Assembly (NCBI RefSeq): GCF_000024545.1
Contig: NC_013947.1
Coordinates: forward strand, 2,418,001-2,482,000
Length of the DNA: 64,000 nucleotides
Source: Stackebrandtia nassauensis DSM 44728
GTDB lineage: Bacteria > Actinomycetota > Actinomycetes > Mycobacteriales > Micromonosporaceae
Reading direction: 5' to 3'
Shown: positions 26,443 through 34,539 of the stretch, piece by piece
How positions within the stretch are numbered: position 1 is the first letter of the stretch
How the letters are laid out: each line of letters starts with the position of its first letter
The notes under the pieces: generated by a model
Databases searched by the model: none
The model's input: the letters and a program-made list of their open reading frames with translations, nothing else
What the model was told of the DNA's origin: nothing
Translations under genes and position numbers: made by a program

Positions 26443-28662
26443 ATGGCCGAGCCTGAAATCAATGTGGACCGTCGGTGGTGGCGGTTGGATGCTGACACTT
26501 CCAAGATCACTGCGGCGTCCACGGGGTGGAAGAACCTGGGCACCGCCGTGGACAAGGCCGGTGACGACGTGTTCAAGAAGGCCAAGGTCGTGTACGACGA
26601 CGGCTGGGAGGGCAAGGGCCGCACCGCTTATGAGGGGCATCAGCAGAAGATCAGCAAGGCGCTGGTGGATTTGAAGGCTAAGGCCGACGCGGTGGACACC
26701 GCGTTGGACAACATCGCCAATACGATCACGGCCAAGCAGGGGCAGTTGACCACGGCCGAGGGCGCGATCACTGGCGCGGTGCCGTGTGTCGTCGGCGACG
26801 ACAAGATCAACTTCAAACCCGCCAACCCTGAGCAGTCCAAAGCTGTCATCGAGGCGGTGCGGGCCGCCAAGGGGATCCGCGCGGACCTGGACAAGCAGTT
26901 GGGCACCGAGGCGGGCAACCTCAAGACCGCGGCTTCCGATTTCGCGGACGTGACGATCAAGTGGGGTTCGGTGGCGGAAGGCTTTAAGGAGCCGTTCGAT
27001 CTGCCGCCGGAGTCCACGAGGGTTCCGCGCACGATCACGCTGCCGGACGGCCGGGTCATCATGAACACGGGGACGGGCAATGATGACGTCAAGGTCACCA
27101 CGGATGACAAGGGCAATGTCATCGTGGAGTCCAACGGCACCAAACACACCTATCCACCGGGCACCAACATCACCGTCCGGGGCGGCCAAGGCGACGACAC
27201 CATCAAGGTGGACGCCAAGGGCGTTCAGGTCACCAGCCTGGGTGGCGCGGGCAAGGACACCATCGCTGCGGGCAACCCGTTGTTCCCGTTCGGTGGCGAA
27301 GACGGAAACAACACGATCATCTCCGGCACCGGTGACGACACGGTGTCGACGTCCGGTGGCGACAACCGCGTCTCCACCGGAGCCGGCAAGGACACCGTCA
27401 TGACCGGTGACGGCAACGACAACGTGTCCACTTACAGCGGTGACGATGGGGTCTTGGACACTGGTGGCAAGAACGACATCTCCACCGGCGAGGGTGATGA
27501 CGGCGTCAGTGCCTCGGGGGACAACCACGTCTACTCCGGCGACGGTAGCGACAAGGTCAACACCGGTGGCGGCAAGGACGTGATCGTCTCCGGGGATGAC
27601 GATGACCGGGTGCAGGCCGGGGCTGGCGACGACCGGGTGTTCAGCGGTGAGGGCAGGGATTACGTCGACGGACAGGACGGTAACGACCACCTGGAGGCCG
27701 GGACCGGGGGCCAACGGACCGATAGTCAGGGCAACCCGTACCACGAGGGCGACACGATCTACGGCGGCGATGGCGATGACACTCTCGCCGGTGGTGACGC
27801 CAACGACTACCTGGATGGCGGCACTGGCAACGACAAGGTCTCCGGTGGCGGTGGCAACGACGTGTTGTCGGGTGGCAAGGGTGATGACACTTTGGATGCC
27901 GGGGAGGGCAAGGATGTCATGTATTCCGGCTTCGGCAAGGACTCGGTGACCGGGGACGCCCAGGACACCGCGTACGTCCAGGACGGTGAGGACAAGGTGG
28001 ACGGTGTCGGTACCAAGCACCATGTTCAGCCGATCGACGCCGACCAGTTGGTGAAGGACGGTGTCATCGAGATCGAGGGCTCGGAGGAGTTCAAGGACCG
28101 GATGCTGGCGGATCTCAACACCTTCGGATCGTCGCCGACCGGCAAGGAGATGCTGAACCTCTACAAAGACCACATGAGCGACACCTTCAACGGCGACTCC
28201 TTCAAGATCAAGGAGCTCCAGTACGACTCGGGCAACCCGGACCGGGATGAGGAAAGCGACATCGAAAACGGGTACATGAGGGACACAGGGGACTTCAGTG
28301 ACGACATCGAAGTCGAGATCAACCCGGCGTTCCACATTGACGAACTCGGCGACGGGCTCGGCGGCGCCAACCAGGGTGACGGACCCGGTGGCCGTCCGTC
28401 TGTAATCCTGTACCACGAGATGGCACATGGCGCCAGCAGTCTCGAAGACGTCTTCGACGACGACAAGGTCGGCGGCAACGGTCCCGACGCCAACATCACC
28501 AAGGCCGAGCGGCTGGCCGCCGGACTTCCCACCGACGGCCGCGCCTACGACCCGAACAACCCGCAGGCCAACCTGGGCCAGAAGTACGAGTACACCGAAA
28601 ACGGCCTGCGCGACGAAATGGGACTGCCCGCCCGAGAGACCTACTCTTCGGACGGGCGGTAG
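26443..28662 (+). CDS. Secreted candidate toxin: WXG-like N-terminus, RTX repeats, M91 (NleD-type) zinc metallopeptidase
   Basis: 739 residues. Residues 1-110 are helical with a W-E-G turn (DDGWEGKGRTAYEGHQQ), like WXG100/LXG proteins exported by type VII secretion. Residues about 208-520 hold many GGxGxD-type nonapeptides (GGDGDDTLAGGDANDYLDGG) that bind calcium. The last 190 residues contain the zinc motif HEMAH (658-662, in ILYHEMAHGAS) and a C-terminal ENGLRDEMGLPARETY, which matches the EN-LR-E-GLP-R pattern of M91/NleD-like peptidases. No signal peptide. NleD cleaves host kinases; the target here is unknown. No immunity gene or other T7SS gene is seen nearby. Confidence 0.8.
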   Translation: MAEPEINVDRRWWRLDADTSKITAASTGWKNLGTAVDKAGDDVFKKAKVVYDDGWEGKGRTAYEGHQQKISKALVDLKAKADAVDTALDNIANTITAKQGQLTTAEGAITGAVPCVVGDDKINFKPANPEQSKAVIEAVRAAKGIRADLDKQLGTEAGNLKTAASDFADVTIKWGSVAEGFKEPFDLPPESTRVPRTITLPDGRVIMNTGTGNDDVKVTTDDKGNVIVESNGTKHTYPPGTNITVRGGQGDDTIKVDAKGVQVTSLGGAGKDTIAAGNPLFPFGGEDGNNTIISGTGDDTVSTSGGDNRVSTGAGKDTVMTGDGNDNVSTYSGDDGVLDTGGKNDISTGEGDDGVSASGDNHVYSGDGSDKVNTGGGKDVIVSGDDDDRVQAGAGDDRVFSGEGRDYVDGQDGNDHLEAGTGGQRTDSQGNPYHEGDTIYGGDGDDTLAGGDANDYLDGGTGNDKVSGGGGNDVLSGGKGDDTLDAGEGKDVMYSGFGKDSVTGDAQDTAYVQDGEDKVDGVGTKHHVQPIDADQLVKDGVIEIEGSEEFKDRMLADLNTFGSSPTGKEMLNLYKDHMSDTFNGDSFKIKELQYDSGNPDRDEESDIENGYMRDTGDFSDDIEVEINPAFHIDELGDGLGGANQGDGPGGRPSVILYHEMAHGASSLEDVFDDDKVGGNGPDANITKAERLAAGLPTDGRAYDPNNPQANLGQKYEYTENGLRDEMGLPARETYSSDGR

Positions 28663-28692
28663 CAGTGCGGGAGAGAGCCATGACGGGCGGCA

Positions 28693-28830
28693 TCATGAGC
28701 GAAACAGCCGGATGCGCCGTCCGCGACGGTGGGGTGTCGATTCCCGGGCTTCCCGGGCCAGCCGGTAGGCCTTGGCGTCTTCGATCATCGAGTTGACTCG
28801 CTGGTTGGCGACGTCGTAGTCGAAACTCAT
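28693..28830 (-). CDS. Small basic protein, 45 residues
   Basis: MSFDYDVANQRVNSMIEDAK is followed by an AYRLAREARE helix and a basic tail RRGRRIRLF. GGAG sits 7 bases before the ATG, which supports translation. Short proteins of this style occur next to regulators in many actinobacteria, but no function is known. It is divergent from the MarR gene and separated from it by the large palindrome at 28935. Confidence 0.5.
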   Translation of the reverse strand: MSFDYDVANQRVNSMIEDAKAYRLAREARESTPHRRGRRIRLFRS

Positions 28831-28934
28831 CGTGTGCTCCTTGGTTGTTGTCACCGCTTTTCGGTGTGAAACCAACAATCGACGTAAGGGCACCGGGAGC
28901 GCATTGGGCAAACGACTCGCGTCCACGCCTGGGG

Positions 28935-28974
28935 GGCCTTACTCGGCCTTACCTACGTAAGGCCGAGTAAGGCC
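28935..28974. repeat. Perfect 18-bp inverted repeat with 4-base loop
   Basis: GGCCTTACTCGGCCTTAC and GTAAGGCCGAGTAAGGCC flank CTAC. Each arm is itself a tandem of GTAAGGCC/GAG units. It stands between two divergent genes, so it is not placed as a terminator; it could bind a regulator or be a mobile palindrome. Confidence 0.7.
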
Positions 28975-29004
28975 GAGGTCAGGTGTCCTCGTGGATTGGC
29001 AGAT

Positions 29005-29036
29005 GCATAAAGCATTTATATAAAACTGCTATGCTT
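29005..29036 (+). promoter_or_regulatory. AT-rich promoter/operator of the MarR-MFS operon
   Basis: It contains the perfect palindrome TTTATATAAA (29015-29024) inside an AAGCAT/ATGCTT outer inverted repeat. A TATGCT -10-like box at 29030 is only 7 bases from the GTG, so the mRNA is probably leaderless. MarR-family dimers bind palindromes of this kind over the promoter; autoregulation is inferred. Confidence 0.55.
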
Positions 29037-29041
29037 CGGGT

Positions 29042-29500
29042 GTGAGTCGCCGAGACGCCGCGCGTGGCACTTCCGATGCCATCGGGTCAGTCCTCTACGG
29101 TCTGGCCACCAGGGCCGTGAGACGCCTGCCCCGCGACATGAGCCTTACCTCCGCCGCCACCTTGGCCACCCTGGACAAGACCGGCCCGCGACGGATCACC
29201 GATCTGGCGGTGGCCGAGGGCGTCACCCAGCCCGCGATGACCGTCCTGGTCCGGGTGATGGAGGAATCCGGGCTGGTCGAGCGGACGACCGATCCGTCCG
29301 ACAAGCGGGTCACGCTGGTATGCCTGACCGAAGCCGGCGCGTCGTACGTCCGGACGCGACGCCAGGCGGGCGTCGACGCGTACGCGCGGTTGATCGACGA
29401 ACTCACCGGTGACGAGGTCAAGACCCTGGAAGCGGCCCTTCCGGCGCTGCTGCGTCTGGCGGAGCTCGAAAGCCCCACCCGAGATGAGCCAGAGCGGTGA
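29042..29500 (+). CDS. MarR-family transcriptional regulator
   Basis: 152 residues. Winged helix with ITDLAVAEGVTQPAMTVLVR, MEESGLVERTTDPSDKRVTL (wing with the D-x-R motif typical of MarR) and flanking dimerisation helices. GTG start at 29042 directly after the promoter. The stop overlaps the start of the MFS gene (GTGA), so it most likely represses this exporter and itself until a toxic ligand binds. Confidence 0.9.
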   Translation: MSRRDAARGTSDAIGSVLYGLATRAVRRLPRDMSLTSAATLATLDKTGPRRITDLAVAEGVTQPAMTVLVRVMEESGLVERTTDPSDKRVTLVCLTEAGASYVRTRRQAGVDAYARLIDELTGDEVKTLEAALPALLRLAELESPTRDEPER

Positions 29501-30918
29501 CAGCGGACCAGGCTCATGACCAGCCCATGAGCGCCGCCCTGACACGTTCCCCGGCACGCCTGCTGGTCCCCGCCCTGGTGTTCATCGCCCTGGTCGTGGC
29601 GGCGGTCGCCAGCCTCGGGATGCCGCTGATCACCAGCGTGGCGACCACGTTCCACGTCTCCCTCGACAGCGCTCAGTGGACGCTGACCATCACCCTGCTC
29701 AGCGGCGCCGTCGCCACACCCGTCCTGGGTCGGCTCGGCACCGGTCGGCACCGGCGAGCCACGATTCTGGCCACACTGGCGATCGTCGTCGTCGGCAGCG
29801 CGCTCACCGTGCTGCCACTGCCGTTCGCCTGGCTGCTGGTCGGCAGAGCGGCCCAAGGCATCGGACTGGGTCTCACGGCGCTGATGATGGGCGTGGCCCG
29901 CGACCATCTTCCCGAGAAGCGCGGCGCGGCCACGATCGCCCTGATCTCGGTGGTCTCGATCATCGGGGCCGGCGTCGGCTACCCGCTGGCCGCGCTGCTC
30001 GCCGAGTTCGGCGGACTGCGGGCCGCCTACGGCCTCGGCCTGCTCGTCACCGCTATCGCACTCCTGACCGCGTGGCGTTCCATACCCGCGGCACCCGAAG
30101 GCCGCTTCGCTCACGTGAACGTGGCCGGTGCGCTCGTCCTGGCGGGTGGACTGTTCCTCGTCCTGTTCCTGGCCGGTGAGCGGAGCCTGTGGGGCCGACA
30201 CCTCGCCGTCGCGGTGTCCCTCGCCGTCGCTGCCGTACTCCTGCTGTGCCTCTGGACCGCCTCCGAACTGCGCAGCACCACACCGCTGGTCGACGTCCGG
30301 GCGGTAAGGCACCCGGCGGTCGCCGGGGCGAACATCGCCATGTTCGTCGGCGGGAGCGGCATGTACCTCCTGCTCACGCTCATCACCCGCTACGCGCAGA
30401 CACCACACAGCGCTGGCTACGGCTTCGGACTGTCCACTTTCGTGGCGGGGTTGGTCCTCATCCCGTTCTCCGTGCTGGGGTTCGTCGCCGGCAAGCTCAC
30501 CCAGCGGGTCCGCGAACGGATCGACGGCCCCCTGCTCCTGGCGGGCAGCGCCGCCATCGTCGGCGGCGGGTTCGTCCTGTTCGCGGTGGCCCGGTCGAAC
30601 CTGGCCGAACTTCTCGTGGCCATGGGCCTGCTGGGCTTCGGCGTCGGCGGCTTCTCGGCCGCCATGCCCGGCGTCATCCTGGCCGTCACGCCCAAGAGCG
30701 AGACGTCGAGCGCGATGAGCTTCAACTACGTCGTCCGCAGCGTCGGCTACTCCCTGGGCAGCGCCATCGGGGGATTGGTGCTGGCCGTCGGCACCGGCCG
30801 CCTTTTCCCGAACGAGGCCGCCTACACCACCGCGGCACTGCTCGGCGTCGCCGCGATGGCGATCACAACGATGACCAGCCTCGCCCTAGCCCGACGACGC
30901 TCGCGACCAAGGATCTGA
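29497..30918 (+). CDS. MFS transporter, DHA2-like drug exporter
   Basis: 473 residues with about 14 hydrophobic helices, and a GRLGTGRHRRATIL loop after helix 2. It is co-translated with the upstream MarR regulator (GTGA overlap), the typical arrangement of a ligand-inducible multidrug pump. An in-frame ATG at 29527 is an alternative start. Substrate unknown. A small DUF1330 gene follows 29 bases downstream with its own strong ribosome binding site. Confidence 0.87.
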   Translation: MTADQAHDQPMSAALTRSPARLLVPALVFIALVVAAVASLGMPLITSVATTFHVSLDSAQWTLTITLLSGAVATPVLGRLGTGRHRRATILATLAIVVVGSALTVLPLPFAWLLVGRAAQGIGLGLTALMMGVARDHLPEKRGAATIALISVVSIIGAGVGYPLAALLAEFGGLRAAYGLGLLVTAIALLTAWRSIPAAPEGRFAHVNVAGALVLAGGLFLVLFLAGERSLWGRHLAVAVSLAVAAVLLLCLWTASELRSTTPLVDVRAVRHPAVAGANIAMFVGGSGMYLLLTLITRYAQTPHSAGYGFGLSTFVAGLVLIPFSVLGFVAGKLTQRVRERIDGPLLLAGSAAIVGGGFVLFAVARSNLAELLVAMGLLGFGVGGFSAAMPGVILAVTPKSETSSAMSFNYVVRSVGYSLGSAIGGLVLAVGTGRLFPNEAAYTTAALLGVAAMAITTMTSLALARRRSRPRI

Positions 30919-30947
30919 ACATCAATTCCGAACACAGGAGGTACACC

Positions 30948-31241
30948 GTGGCCAAGGGTTACTGGGTCAGCGTCTACCGCACCATTTCCGACCCCGAGAA
31001 GCTGGCTGCCTACAACGAGCTGGCCGGTCTGGCCGTCCACCCCGCGGGCGGGCGGACGCTCGCCCGTGACGGCCGGATCGTCGCACACGAGGCCGGAACC
31101 ACGCAACGCGTCGTTCTGGTCGAGTTCGACAGCTTCGAACAGGCCGTCGCGGCATACGAGAGCGAGGCTTACCAGAAGGCGCTGGCCGCACTCGCCGACG
31201 GCGTCGAGCGCGACTTCCGCATCATCGAAGGTCTCGACTAG
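30948..31241 (+). CDS. DUF1330 domain protein
   Basis: 97 residues. Ferredoxin-like dimeric alpha/beta-barrel type: KGYWVSVYRTISDPEKLAAY, then VEFDSFEQAVAAYESEAYQ and a final DFRIIEGLD strand. The family resembles monooxygenase-like dimeric barrels, but no reaction is established. GTG start with AGGAGG 6 bases before. Last gene of the MarR-MFS operon and the last gene before the tRNA-derived repeat at 31255. A second DUF1330 gene lies in the island at 34540. Confidence 0.85.
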   Translation: MAKGYWVSVYRTISDPEKLAAYNELAGLAVHPAGGRTLARDGRIVAHEAGTTQRVVLVEFDSFEQAVAAYESEAYQKALAALADGVERDFRIIEGLD

Positions 31242-31254
31242 CGATCGAGGCCGC

Positions 31255-31301
31255 GGTGGGGCGAGTCGGGGTCCAACCGACGACCGGCGGGTTATGAGTC
31301 C
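31255..31301. repeat. Left attachment-site repeat (tRNA 3'-half remnant)
   Basis: This 47-bp stretch matches 36205-36251 with only two differences, GGTCCAAC here against GCTCGAAC. It corresponds to the anticodon loop through the 3' end of the tRNA at 36207. The two changes fall in the T-loop, destroying the UUCGA sequence, and there is no 5' half, so it is not a functional tRNA. Confidence 0.85.
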
Positions 31302-31848
31302 CATGAAGACAGTGATGGCCCGGATTAGTAGGTGTCGATGCCGACTTAAGGCTACATAGGGCCTGAAGTGGGGTTTTGCGCTGGAAGGTATCTGTCGCGG
31401 GAAGGATCGAAAATCTATCGCGGCCGGGGTAGACATTCGAAAATCGGGGTGGTAGCCTTCTTCGTGTCAAGAAGAGAGAAAGTCTAAGGACCGGGTGGCA
31501 GCGACTAGTCACCCACCAGATAGGCAGGCAGTGCGAGCGTGCCGAGGCCGAGATCGTTCAGGGCTTCGGGGCGGCGACACTGCCAGCGGCCCACAAGGCC
31601 GCAGTAGTAGATAGGCAGTAAAAGACACCACTAGTTACAACCAGTTAACCGAGAAACAGATCAGAAAGGAAGGAGTTTCGACACCAACGCCGACCGCCGT
31701 GCGAGCCAGGACGTTTGCCGCACGGACACCGCAGTCCTGTTGGTATGACTGCGGCGGTCACATCCATGAGATCACGCGCAACTGCTACACCAGGAGTTGC
31801 CGCGAAAGAAAAATCCGGTTCTTCCGGTACATGGTGTTGAACGACTTC
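31302..31848 (+). ncRNA. Long structured leader upstream of the merR gene
   Basis: No confident gene lies in these 550 bases. Visible structure: repeats of TCGAAAATC near 31390 and 31430; a good ribosome binding site GGAAGGAG near 31670 with no ATG or GTG at the right distance; a perfect 8-bp stem CCGCAGTC/GACTGCGG at 31729-31754; a GCAACT/AGTTGC stem near 31780-31802; and finally the terminator at 31849. A GTG-initiated Cys-rich reading frame begins at 31699 and would run through the terminator. Successive hairpins before a U-tract terminator just ahead of a regulator suggest transcription attenuation; unproven. Confidence 0.4.
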
Positions 31849-31881
31849 GGGCCCCGGCGATGCAACGCCGGGGCCCTTTTT
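31849..31881 (+). terminator. Canonical Rho-independent terminator ahead of merR
   Basis: Perfect 11-bp stem GGGCCCCGGCG/CGCCGGGGCCC with loop ATGCAA, followed by TTTTT. True U-tract terminators are rare in this window. The ATG of the merR gene comes only 3 bases after the Ts, so expression of that gene requires read-through or disruption of the stem. Confidence 0.8.
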
Positions 31882-31883
31882 GA

Positions 31884-32207
31884 ATGGATTACATGGAAAA
31901 CGCACAAACACCGTCCCGCAACACCAACGACAAATTCGACGACGAGGACTACCCGGCCTACACCATGGGCCGGGCCGCCGAACTCATCGGAGTGACACCA
32001 GCGTTTCTGCGCCAACTAGACCAAGCCGGTCTCATCACACCGCAACGATCCAGCGGTGGGCATCGCAGTTTCTCCCGCAAGCAACTTCGTATCGCCGAAC
32101 GCGCCCGCGAACTCGTTGACCAAGGCACTCCCATGGAGGCGGCCTGCCGCATCATCGACCTCGAAAACCAACTCGCCGAAAGCCGCAACACCAACGACAC
32201 CACCTAG
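31884..32207 (+). CDS. Small MerR-family regulator
   Basis: 107 residues. The HTH begins YPAYTMGRAAELIGVTPAFLR, followed by DQAGLITPQRSSGGHRSFSR and a helix of QLRIAERARELVDQGTPME, then a short coiled end. This short MerR type without a ligand domain recurs in actinobacteria. The start is ATG 31884 or ATG 31893 (MENAQT); neither has a Shine-Dalgarno sequence, because the terminator stem occupies that space. In an island it could also act like an excisionase-type DNA-bending protein; that is a weaker alternative. Confidence 0.8.
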   Translation: MDYMENAQTPSRNTNDKFDDEDYPAYTMGRAAELIGVTPAFLRQLDQAGLITPQRSSGGHRSFSRKQLRIAERARELVDQGTPMEAACRIIDLENQLAESRNTNDTT

Positions 32208-32283
32208 ACTGCGCCTGACAGTCTGCAGGGGGCACACACGGCATACCGTCACGGGCGACGACGATGAGGGAAAGCGGGAACTG

Positions 32284-33204
32284 ATGTCCGCGATGTTCAG
32301 ACTCAAGCTGCTCCTCGCGATCGTGGTGATCGGCGTAGTGGTGCTCGTGATCCAGGGCGTCATCGTCTCCGTGAGCTTGTTGACGTCCGCACCGAGCCCA
32401 TCATCCAAGGCGGACGAAGTCAACGAGGACATAGTCAAGGAATTCGATCCGCAGTCGGCCGAGTTTCATCTGACCCGTGGTGACGGCACCCCCGGCAAAC
32501 GCGTCAAACTCACCGACGGCCGATACAAATCGATGAGCGTCGTCACTGAGGAAAAGCCCGCGTATGCCGATGTGGACTCCGACGGGGATCTGGACGCGGC
32601 GATGCTCCTGGAACACTCCGGCAAGGACACCGACGACAGCGACGGAGCCTGGCGCGGCATGTACCTGTGGCTATGGCAGGACGGACAGATCGAACCGGTC
32701 AAGTGGCGAGCCGGTTGGGAGTGGACGTGTTCGTCGGCGGTCGACGGCAAGGAGCTCACTCTCGACGGTGGTCCGTCGATCGGAGCCGAACTGCCCGCCA
32801 TGTGGGCGCTGGAATTCGTCGAATGCACCGACCACACCGTTGAGGACCCCGATGGAGACGGTGACAACGATGTGATCAGGTTCCCGCACTTCACGGCCGT
32901 GGAGGACGGCATTCCCGTGCGGCACTTCAGTGACCTCACCGGGTCGAACACGTTGTGCACCCTCGAAGACGGCAAGGACGTCACGATCAAAGCGGACGCA
33001 GACCCGCGGATCGTGCCCGACAAGAAGTCTCCGAAGGTCAGCGCCGGACACTCCAAGATCGCGGTGGCCGATCCCGACCGGATGGCGGAACTGTTCCCGC
33101 CCGACGATAACAACGGGTACGTTCCGGCCAAAGTCACCTGGCCTGACGGAGAGGGCGGCGAAATCCAAAACTGCGGCTGGATCGAATGGGCTCAGGTCCC
33201 CTGA
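32284..33204 (+). CDS. Uncharacterised membrane-anchored extracellular protein
   Basis: 306 residues. One N-terminal membrane helix (LLLAIVVIGVVVLVIQGVIV) without a clear cleavage site. The outside part contains acidic loops DVDSDGDLDAAML and DPDGDGDNDVIRF that look like calcium-binding FG-GAP/EF-like repeats, and three or four conserved-looking cysteines near the end. The ATG at 32284 has a GGGA sequence about 6 bases upstream. It lies 76 bases behind the merR gene and may be co-transcribed with it. Function not recognised. Confidence 0.65.
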   Translation: MSAMFRLKLLLAIVVIGVVVLVIQGVIVSVSLLTSAPSPSSKADEVNEDIVKEFDPQSAEFHLTRGDGTPGKRVKLTDGRYKSMSVVTEEKPAYADVDSDGDLDAAMLLEHSGKDTDDSDGAWRGMYLWLWQDGQIEPVKWRAGWEWTCSSAVDGKELTLDGGPSIGAELPAMWALEFVECTDHTVEDPDGDGDNDVIRFPHFTAVEDGIPVRHFSDLTGSNTLCTLEDGKDVTIKADADPRIVPDKKSPKVSAGHSKIAVADPDRMAELFPPDDNNGYVPAKVTWPDGEGGEIQNCGWIEWAQVP

Positions 33205-33498
33205 CTGATGTGACCGTGGTGATCAATGCGGAGACCACCTGAGTGACGTGCGAGAGTCACCGCTCCCGATAACGGATTCGACTACGGAAAAGTTAACCGC
33301 GGCGGTGCGGGTTGTGATGTGGCTGTTGGTGTTCCAGGGTTTCGATCACGGGCCGGCCCAGCGCCAACTTGAACCAGCATCGTTTCGATCGCCACCAGCA
33401 CACCTGCTGCCACTACAAGTACACCTGATCCCCGTCCAATCGGGGTGCCGCAGCCCCCGGGTATTCGTGCCGCCTATACACCTACGTAGCCTCGTGCG
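33205..33498. other. Intergenic 294 bases inside the island
   Basis: No ORF with coding character, tRNA or strong hairpin was found here. The region probably holds the promoter of the acyltransferase gene and unidentifiable debris. Confidence 0.4.
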
Positions 33499-34239
33499 AT
33501 GGAACTCGTCTATCCGCCGGTCATCCTCGCTGCAAAGGCGATGTTCAAAACTCTAGGGCTCAGGATCAATGTGCAGGGAGCTGAGCACATTCCTGACCGA
33601 GGTGGTGCGGTCATAGCTTGCACCCATCACAGTTATCTCGACTTCATCTTCTGCGGTTTCGGCGCGCAGCCAGCAAAGCGGCTCGTGCGGTTCATGGCGA
33701 AGAAACAGGTGTTCGACCATCGCGTCTCCGGCCCGCTGATGCGCGGCATGCGCCACATTCCGGTCGACCGCAGCGCGGGTAAGGCTGCCTACGAGGAGGC
33801 GGTGCGACAGCTGCGGCGAGGTGAGGTCGTCGGGGTGTTCCCCGAAGCCACCATCAGCCGCTCCTTCACGGTGAAAGAGCTGAAGTCGGGCACGGTGCGG
33901 ATGGCCGCCGAAGCCGGCGTGCCAATTTTGCCCATGGCGGTCTGGGGCACTCACCGACTGTGGACCAAGGGCCGACCCAGGAACCTCACCAAACGGGGCA
34001 TTGCGATATCGATTCGGGTTGGTTCCCCCTTCGCAGCGGACGAGGACGCCTCGCTCGATACATCGACCAAACAACTGCGCGGCCGTATGCAGCAGTTGTT
34101 GGACGGCATCCAAGCCGACTACCCGAGCAAGCCTGCAGACGGTGAGGACCCGTGGTGGGTTCCCGGCCACCTGGGCGGCACCGCTCCCACACCCGAAGAG
34201 GCGGCAGAACTCGACAATAGACATCGAGAAGACGACTAG
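33499..34239 (+). CDS. 1-acyl-sn-glycerol-3-phosphate acyltransferase family protein (PlsC-like)
   Basis: 246 residues. Acyltransferase block I is present as THHSYLDFIF (H-x4-D), block II as RHIPVDRSAG, block III as VGVFPEATIS (PEAT in place of PEGT) and block IV as ILPMAVWGTHRLW. It uses acyl-CoA or acyl-ACP to acylate a lysophospholipid at the membrane face. It has no partner phospholipid gene in the island. The C-terminal 35 residues are an acidic tail ending NRHREDD. ATG at 33499 has no strong ribosome binding site. Confidence 0.87.
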   Translation: MELVYPPVILAAKAMFKTLGLRINVQGAEHIPDRGGAVIACTHHSYLDFIFCGFGAQPAKRLVRFMAKKQVFDHRVSGPLMRGMRHIPVDRSAGKAAYEEAVRQLRRGEVVGVFPEATISRSFTVKELKSGTVRMAAEAGVPILPMAVWGTHRLWTKGRPRNLTKRGIAISIRVGSPFAADEDASLDTSTKQLRGRMQQLLDGIQADYPSKPADGEDPWWVPGHLGGTAPTPEEAAELDNRHREDD

Positions 34240-34337
34240 GGCGCGTCCCAGGCAGTCAAAACCGGCATGTAGCACTGTCCTTTTTGTACCAACAATGCGA
34301 CTGTAGTGGTGCACCAATATAGGTCAGGTCAGCCAGA

Positions 34338-34510
34338 TCATGATGGCGGCGATATCGGGTTGTCACCGGCCTGACCCGGCGTGATGAGAGTGGACAGCGG
34401 CCTGCCGCAGCCGTCGACGGCCAGGTGCATCTTGGTGGACAAGCCGCCCCTTGGGGACGAATCTTGCTCAGAAAAGTGCCCGTGCCGGGCACCACGCAAA
34501 CCGTCACCGC
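34338..34510 (-). pseudogene. IS5-family transposase fragment
   Basis: About 50 residues match the central DDE region of IS5-group transposases: SPRGGLSTKMHLAVDGCGRP followed by LSTLITPGQAGDNP. Neither the N-terminus nor the remaining catalytic part is present, and no terminal inverted repeats were found. A dead insertion-sequence relic within the island. Confidence 0.75.
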
Positions 34511-34539
34511 AGGATGCGCGACACGGCACGCTAATGTGG

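Noticed and set aside
26990-28000. Short tandem DNA repeats that could suggest CRISPR or a satellite
   Set aside because: They are degenerate codons for RTX nonapeptides in an intact reading frame, without constant repeats or spacers.
24829-28428. 1199-residue minus-strand open frame
   Set aside because: It is antisense to the RTX repeat gene and part of copy 1; regular GGxGxD codons give an open complementary frame. No ribosome binding site or family similarity.
31255-31301. A second tRNA gene at the left end of the island
   Set aside because: Only the 3' half is present, the T-loop consensus is broken and there is no D-arm; it is an attachment-site remnant.
31699-31995. A 98-residue Cys-rich protein upstream of merR
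   Set aside because: It runs through a perfect terminator and 112 bases into merR in another frame, and its GTG is 25 bases from the ribosome binding site; kept only as a possible leader-peptide idea.
33248-33556. 102-residue open frame before the acyltransferase gene
   Set aside because: No similarity, no ribosome binding site, and it overlaps the real gene start.
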